Shown here: one piece after another, positions 61,195-64,000 of the stretch
Position numbering within the stretch: the stretch's first letter is position 1
Layout of the letters: every line of letters starts with the position of its first letter
Assembly (NCBI GenBank): GCA_009778325.1
Contig: WRJZ01000047.1
Location: 18,171 to 82,170, forward strand
Reading direction: 5' to 3'
Source of the DNA: Candidatus Endomicrobium neocapritermitis
GTDB lineage: Bacteria > Elusimicrobiota > Endomicrobiia > Endomicrobiales > Endomicrobiaceae
DNA: 64,000 bases
The notes under the pieces: generated by a model
Seen by the model: only the letters and a program-made list of their open reading frames with translations
What the model was told of the DNA's origin: nothing
Databases searched by the model: none
Position numbers and translations under genes: made by a program

Positions 61195-61216
61195 TATTTA
61201 AAGGATTTTCGTCTCT

Positions 61217-61238
61217 GGGGCGGAAAGTTTTCCGCCCC
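61217..61238 (+). terminator. GC-rich hairpin after the secreted protein gene
   Basis: GGGGCGGAA-AGTT-TTCCGCCCC, nine perfect pairs, 22 bases after the stop. No T-run follows, so termination is possible but may be partial; it could instead protect the mRNA 3' end. Confidence 0.5.
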
Positions 61239-61259
61239 GAGAGGCGGCTCATATGAAAT

Positions 61260-62090
61260 ATGAAAAAAACACCTAATTATATACAAAGCCGTTTGGAAGT
61301 TTTCCGCGGCGCTGCAGTTAAAATAATTTTCAGCGTTTTTATATGCTGTTTTTTTTATGCTAATCTTTTTTCAGCTGAAAACAGCCTTACTATCATCCCT
61401 ATACGCGCGGAAATAACTATTGAAGCGGGCGGATATTATGAGAATGAATACAGCGTGACGAATAATTATGACGGAACTGTTGACGTAAGGGTTTCCGTTG
61501 CTAAAAAAGAGTCTTACGTTGGAAACAAAGATATAAGTCTTGATTCCTGGCTTTTTGTCGACACAACGACATTTACTTTGCAAAAGGGAGAAACAAAAAG
61601 CGTGCCTTACAGAATTCAGACAAGCACGCACATGACAGGCAATATTTCAGGGCAGGTTTCTTTTACCACAAAACCGCCGGACAATGAAATGATGCAGGCC
61701 AGAACTACGCTGCCTATTTATGTGAATATACGCGGCACGGAAAAAATTGACTTCCGCATTTTAAGCGTAAAAGTAGAATTCAACGAATATATTGGAAAGA
61801 TTATCGGAGCTCTTACGGTACAAAATAAAGGGAACGTCCATATAATGCCAAGGGGTTCTTTTTTCATAAGCAAGGGAAAAAATAAAATATATTCTGGACC
61901 TGTAAGAGAAGGACTTGTTATTTTCAGCGGCACGACACGGGGCGACTTTGAATTTCAAATACCTAAAGGCATAACATTTGCCCCTGGAAATTATAAAATG
62001 CATATAACGATCGGCGCAAAAGGCAAGGAAGTAAAAAAAACAGTTAAAGTAACAGTTGATAAAGACGGAAAAATGATAGTAAAAAAATAA
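61260..62090 (+). CDS. Exported Ig-like (DUF916/pilus-chaperone-like) protein
   Basis: 276 residues. An N-terminal hydrophobic segment (about 20-38) precedes the mature part. LTIIPIRAEITIEAGGYYENEYSVTNN, then WLFVDTTTFTLQKGETKSVPYRI, resembles the Ig-like domains of DUF916 proteins and periplasmic chaperones. A second Ig-like half (ALTVQNKGNVHIMPRGSFFI) follows, with a Lys-rich tail. It could bind or present the neighbouring secreted proteins. The ribosome-binding site is weak. Confidence 0.6.
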   Translation: MKKTPNYIQSRLEVFRGAAVKIIFSVFICCFFYANLFSAENSLTIIPIRAEITIEAGGYYENEYSVTNNYDGTVDVRVSVAKKESYVGNKDISLDSWLFVDTTTFTLQKGETKSVPYRIQTSTHMTGNISGQVSFTTKPPDNEMMQARTTLPIYVNIRGTEKIDFRILSVKVEFNEYIGKIIGALTVQNKGNVHIMPRGSFFISKGKNKIYSGPVREGLVIFSGTTRGDFEFQIPKGITFAPGNYKMHITIGAKGKEVKKTVKVTVDKDGKMIVKK

Positions 62091-62245
62091 AGCAGGTGCG
62101 ATTGTTTGAAAGCATTTTTGTTTTTTTGAATATGAAATCTGCTAAAAGTATGCTGTTTAAGGTTTTAAAAGACGGGAGAATTGTAATAATGCGGTTTATA
62201 TAAATTGATATAAAATTTAAAATTGAAAATAATAAAGGAGAGAGA

Positions 62246-62708
62246 ATGACAAAAACGCATAAGATTTCAAAATATGCAGCTTTGTTTATTCTCTTCTTTT
62301 TTTTAATAGTCTGTAATTTCGTTTAATGTCGGAGTTTTATAACGTCACATTGGAGGTTTTACGTAAGATGGGCTCCCGGAGCCAATCTTAGCGGAGTTAA
62401 ATCGTATATAAACTGGAATCCTGCTGAAGGTCAAGATTATGATCAGCCGGTGAATTTACCGACTACAAATGCGATAGGCAGTCGGTAAAAAGTATGATTC
62501 CTTTAAACTCTGCGGGATTTGCTTCTCTCACGCGGCCGGTGTTGCTTACAGCTACAAAGGCTTTATTTGTTATGAAGAATAACAATATTCCTGTTGAAGC
62601 TGGTCATGTTGTTTGGAAAAGAACGATTTTTTGGATGCTTCTTTAATAAGTGTGAACGCGGAATTAAAAACAGGTTTCTCTAAAAACTCTGGTCGTGTCA
62701 CCCTTTAG
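62246..62708 (+). pseudogene. Decayed secreted-protein gene
   Basis: ATG 62246 has AAAGGAGAG upstream and encodes a signal-like 28-residue piece (KYAALFILFFFLIVC) before a stop. Coherent protein-like segments continue in shifted frames: WAPGANLSGVKSYINWNPAE (about 62370-62430), SMIPLNSAGFASLTRPVLLT (about 62490-62550) and LDASLISVNAELKTGFSK (about 62630-62690). At least two frameshifts are needed to join them. The family is not recognised. The rest of 62091-62838 holds nothing else but the inverted repeat below. Confidence 0.6.
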
Positions 62709-62742
62709 AGAACACTGTATTTGAGGTTTTTTAGAGAAACCT
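62672..62742. repeat. Inverted repeat AGGTTTCTCTAAAAA / TTTTTTAGAGAAACCT
   Basis: Fifteen-base arms around a loop that itself contains a further TTTAGAGAA copy. No heptamer structure, so it is different from the dispersed family. It overlaps the end of the pseudogene and may serve as a terminator for it. Confidence 0.75.
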
Positions 62743-62838
62743 ATAATAGAAAGATTTATATTTATTTTTCTGCTGATTTTTAAAATGTAAGAAAGGGATA
62801 TGCGTATAAAAGCAATGCAATAACTATAGAGTTATTTT

Positions 62839-64000
62839 ATGAGTAAAAAACTTATACTTTCCATCTTAATAGTATTTATATTCCTGGGAATATCCGTATC
62901 TAAAGCCCATGCGGAGGTTTTAGATTCCGTTAATCCTGTTAGACGGTTCAGCGTCGAAATATCTTTTATTGCGCCGTCAAGCACGACCGTTTCAATATTT
63001 CACATACCTATCGAAAGAGTTTCGGTAAATATGCGTCTTCTTGTCGCTACGGGAACCGTTTCTCTGTCCGGAGATTCCACTGAGCTCGGGTCGCTTTTAA
63101 TAGAGTACTATACGGATAATAATATCAACCTTTCAACCGGAAGCATAACAAGCGCTGCTTTGGCAAAAGCCGCAAATAAATCCGTAAATAATGTATTAAC
63201 TCCAAAAGCCGGCGCGGCGGATTACAGTTTTGTTACCGAACCGGTGCTTGTAGACGCTAATGCCGAATATATTTATTACAGGATAAAAGCTGCCGCAAAG
63301 GACGGCACCGTAGGAATATATCCTGCTGACGATTTATATATTGAAGCAAATTTAAAACAGATAAAATCTCAGAATATTGACAACTCCGGAGGAAGCTTGT
63401 CTCTGCACAGCGGAGATCACACAAGAGGAAATACTACAATAAATTTTGCCCCCGGATCTTTATTGTCTGACTCAACTTTCAGAATAAAAGAGTTGTATAC
63501 CAGCGAAACTTTGCCGTATTTGGGCAATTTGCGTCCGGTAATAACATATGAATTTACTCCGGCAGACATTATTGTTAACACTCAGTCGCTGATGCCTTCA
63601 ATAACTATGTATTATGGCGATATGCTTACGAATGCTAATAATATTGAAGTCAGATGGTTTAACGGCACAAGCTGGGAAAGAGTTAATTTTACGAATGATA
63701 CGGATATGCGCACGGTAACGGTAAACCTTGCCCTTACAGGTACAAAATTAGGATATTACGCGTTATTTGAGAAAGTTGTGCTGAGGGATAATGATTACAG
63801 ACCCGAGTACAGAGTACTTAAGTTCGGCGATAAGACTGTGTTCAGAAATCTGCAGGCGGGCGATGTTGTAACGATATTTGATATCAACGGCCGGCGGATA
63901 AGAAGGCTGATAGAACCGCCGTTTGAGTGGGACGGCAGAAAAGATAACGGCAGTTATGCCGAGTCCGGTTCATATATCTATCAGATAAAAGTTGACGGTA
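62839..64000 (+). CDS. Exported protein with FlgD-like C-terminal domain (3' partial)
   Basis: 387 codons are visible, open to the right edge. A signal peptide ends KAHAE (about residue 25). The middle is beta-rich and not recognised (it includes a STFRIKELYTSETLP block). Near the cut, VTIFDINGRRIRRLIEPPFEWDGRKDNGSYAESGSYIYQI is a FlgD-type Ig domain, common at the C-terminus of large surface proteins of Elusimicrobiota and other phyla. No good ribosome-binding site precedes ATG 62839. Confidence 0.8.
   Translation, partial: MSKKLILSILIVFIFLGISVSKAHAEVLDSVNPVRRFSVEISFIAPSSTTVSIFHIPIERVSVNMRLLVATGTVSLSGDSTELGSLLIEYYTDNNINLSTGSITSAALAKAANKSVNNVLTPKAGAADYSFVTEPVLVDANAEYIYYRIKAAAKDGTVGIYPADDLYIEANLKQIKSQNIDNSGGSLSLHSGDHTRGNTTINFAPGSLLSDSTFRIKELYTSETLPYLGNLRPVITYEFTPADIIVNTQSLMPSITMYYGDMLTNANNIEVRWFNGTSWERVNFTNDTDMRTVTVNLALTGTKLGYYALFEKVVLRDNDYRPEYRVLKFGDKTVFRNLQAGDVVTIFDINGRRIRRLIEPPFEWDGRKDNGSYAESGSYIYQIKVDG

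Overview
This window looks like chromosomal DNA from an anaerobic, outer-membrane-bearing bacterium with AT-leaning composition. My best guess is Elusimicrobiota (Endomicrobium-like). That rests on several traits taken together: a class II (B12-dependent) ribonucleotide reductase, an NAD-linked PyrD/PyrK pair, the TIGR03545/TIGR03546 pair known only from bacteria with outer membranes, many lipoproteins and signal peptides, OmpA and FlgD-type Ig domains, and abundant dispersed palindromes. No rRNA or marker protein settles the taxonomy. Every protein gene I accept lies on the + strand.

Layout. (1) 1-10.2 kb: two tandem RHS/YD-repeat giants (the first cut by the window edge) with diverged C-terminal tips carrying HEWGH. 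(2) 10.3-12.8 kb: the TIGR03546/TIGR03545 pair. (3) 13.1-18.1 kb: nucleotide metabolism (nrdR, nrdJ, dcd, and a guaA that has lost the glutaminase cysteine). (4) 18.2-23.4 kb: phosphate uptake pstS-pstC-pstA-pstB1-pstB2-phoU, with two complementary-degenerate ATPases. (5) 23.4-39.4 kb: a long purine/pyrimidine run (a purS remnant, then purL, purD, purE, pyrR, pyrB, pyrC, pyrK, pyrD, pyrF, pyrE, purM, purN, purB), interrupted by a Fic gene, a TIR-like gene and followed by a KilA-N gene. (6) 40.3-64 kb: a carbohydrate/envelope region. It holds a large GH94-like phosphorylase homologue, three paralogous exported clan GH-A proteins, a beta-barrel-OmpA protein, several carbohydrate-binding-like jelly-roll proteins with different membrane anchors, an (alpha/alpha)-barrel-like exported protein, an abundant-looking secreted protein, a pseudogene and a secreted protein cut by the right edge. 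A tRNA-Val lies between two of the glycosidase paralogues.

Threaded through everything are about twenty intergenic palindromes. Each arm is a degenerate tandem repeat of a 7-8 bp word, but the word differs between copies, and one group shares a double-hairpin core. A REP-associated (RAYT-type) tyrosine transposase at 57.3 kb sits directly behind the most perfect copy (40-bp arms). In several places the repeats have become coding sequence.

The features most worth following up are the variable-word palindrome family with its RAYT, the asymmetric PstB pair, the shortened GuaA, the TIR-like protein in the purine operon, and the envelope-spanning glycan-binding/hydrolase locus. Functional statements below rest on motifs read by eye; no database search was possible.
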